Assembly: GCF_030704685.1 (NCBI RefSeq)
Contig: NZ_JAUZDX010000021.1
Location: forward strand, 1-64,000
From: Acidovorax sp. A1169
GTDB taxonomy: Bacteria; Pseudomonadota; Gammaproteobacteria; Burkholderiales; Burkholderiaceae_C
DNA: 64,000 nucleotides
Direction of reading: 5' to 3'
Shown: positions 63,457-64,000 of the stretch, in pieces
Layout: every line of letters starts with the position of its first letter
How positions within the stretch are numbered: the first letter of the stretch is position 1
Program-made: the position numbers and the translations under genes
The notes under the pieces: generated by a model
Seen by the model: only the letters and a program-made list of their open reading frames with translations
What the model was told of the DNA's origin: nothing
Databases searched by the model: none

Positions 63457-64000
63457 CAGAGCGACCAGGGGGCGCCCTTGAAGCGCTCGACGAGAAAGTC
63501 TAATAGCGCCCTTACGGCCGGCGACTGGTGCCTGCGCGAGGTGTACAGCGCATTGATGGCCATCACCGGAAGCCCCCAATCGGGCAGCACAGCCACCAAC
63601 TCCCCGCTGGAGATATGCGGGTTGGCCAGGTAGGTGGGCTGCGGCGCGATGCCGCCCCCGGCCAGCGCGGCGCGCAGCAGGGTGGTGGCCTCGTTGGCGC
63701 TGAAGTGGCTGGACACGGCCACGCGCGCGGTCTCGCCGCCACGGGCCAGCTCCCACACGCTCTTGCCGAAGTTGGCATAGCTCAGGCAGCGGTGGCGTTC
63801 CAGGTCGGCCGGCAGGTCGGGCACGCCATGGCGCGCCAGGTAGGCGGGCGATGCCACCAGCATCGAATCGCAGCGCGCCAGCGGCCGGGCGATCAGCATC
63901 GGGTCGGGCCCGCTACTGATGCGGATGGCCAGGTCGATGCGCCGCTCCACCAGGTTGAGCGCGCCTTCGCTCGCATCGAGGTCGATCTTGAGCAGCGGGT
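63456..64000 (-). CDS. LysR-family regulator (partial, C-terminal part)
   Basis: Only the effector-binding domain of a LysR regulator is inside the window: about 180 residues containing LVERRIDLAIRISSGPDP, then DSMLVASPAYLARHG and VRALLDFLVERFKG. The frame is open to base 64000, so the DNA-binding domain lies beyond the end. The fold and spacing resemble the DmlR/AaeR group. It converges on the lipoprotein hydrolase gene. Confidence 0.85.
   Translation of the reverse strand, partial: PLLKIDLDASEGALNLVERRIDLAIRISSGPDPMLIARPLARCDSMLVASPAYLARHGVPDLPADLERHRCLSYANFGKSVWELARGGETARVAVSSHFSANEATTLLRAALAGGGIAPQPTYLANPHISSGELVAVLPDWGLPVMAINALYTSRRHQSPAVRALLDFLVERFKGAPWSL

Overview
The window is a high-GC, gene-dense chromosomal segment from a betaproteobacterium, most likely a member of the Comamonadaceae close to Acidovorax. 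The grounds are the codon bias, four solute receptors of the Bug/TctC or Bug-like kind in catabolic clusters, the YejABEF, FabI and ChrA/ChrB protein types, and intergenic palindromic repeats of a kind I associate with this family. I saw no tRNA, rRNA, CRISPR array, insertion sequence or prophage. Names are assigned from remembered family motifs; no database search was possible.

Layout. 1-721: non-coding, dominated by an imperfect inverted repeat of about 600 bp. 722-7283: fabI, divergent from a complete yejABEF oligopeptide importer operon. 7362-16452 (minus strand): a nine-gene operon encoding an aldehyde dehydrogenase, a coniferyl-alcohol-dehydrogenase-like SDR, an esterase, an outer-membrane transporter-like protein and a five-part branched-chain-type ABC importer. 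It is preceded by a near-consensus sigma-54 promoter and faces a XylR/DmpR-type activator gene (16720-18573), so it reads as an inducible aromatic alcohol or ester uptake and oxidation unit. 18578-22148: small genes (FlxA-like, lipocalin, DUF1003, acetyltransferase). 22169-25516: an AraC regulator divergent from nitrilase and aldoxime dehydratase, an aldoxime-to-nitrile-to-acid route. 25503-28806: Bug receptor plus M20 amidohydrolase with a divergent LysR. 28826-31158: chromate transporter and rhodanese-ChrB. 34716-39769: LysR, Bug receptor, a fluoroacetate-dehalogenase-like hydrolase and a LeuC/LeuD-type hydro-lyase. 57173-63399: LysR, AtuA-type proteins, Bug receptor and a large lipoprotein hydrolase. 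A partial LysR gene runs off the right end.

The least explained part is 42.5-50.3 kb. It holds an orphan PhnD-like binding protein, two small membrane proteins, an XRE-type DNA-binding protein with a P-loop-less ATPase-like region, a two-TM AAA/STAND ATPase whose extracytoplasmic domain looks like a type IV pilin headgroup, and an ankyrin-repeat protein. Five genes run in one direction behind a perfect 7-bp operator-like dyad. I regard this as the best candidate for an undescribed system.

Three related palindromic elements (7288-7382, 40492-40660, 60962-61074) sit at the 3' ends of genes. Their outer arms differ between copies yet stay self-complementary within each copy, and two of them overlap the stop codon of the neighbouring gene.
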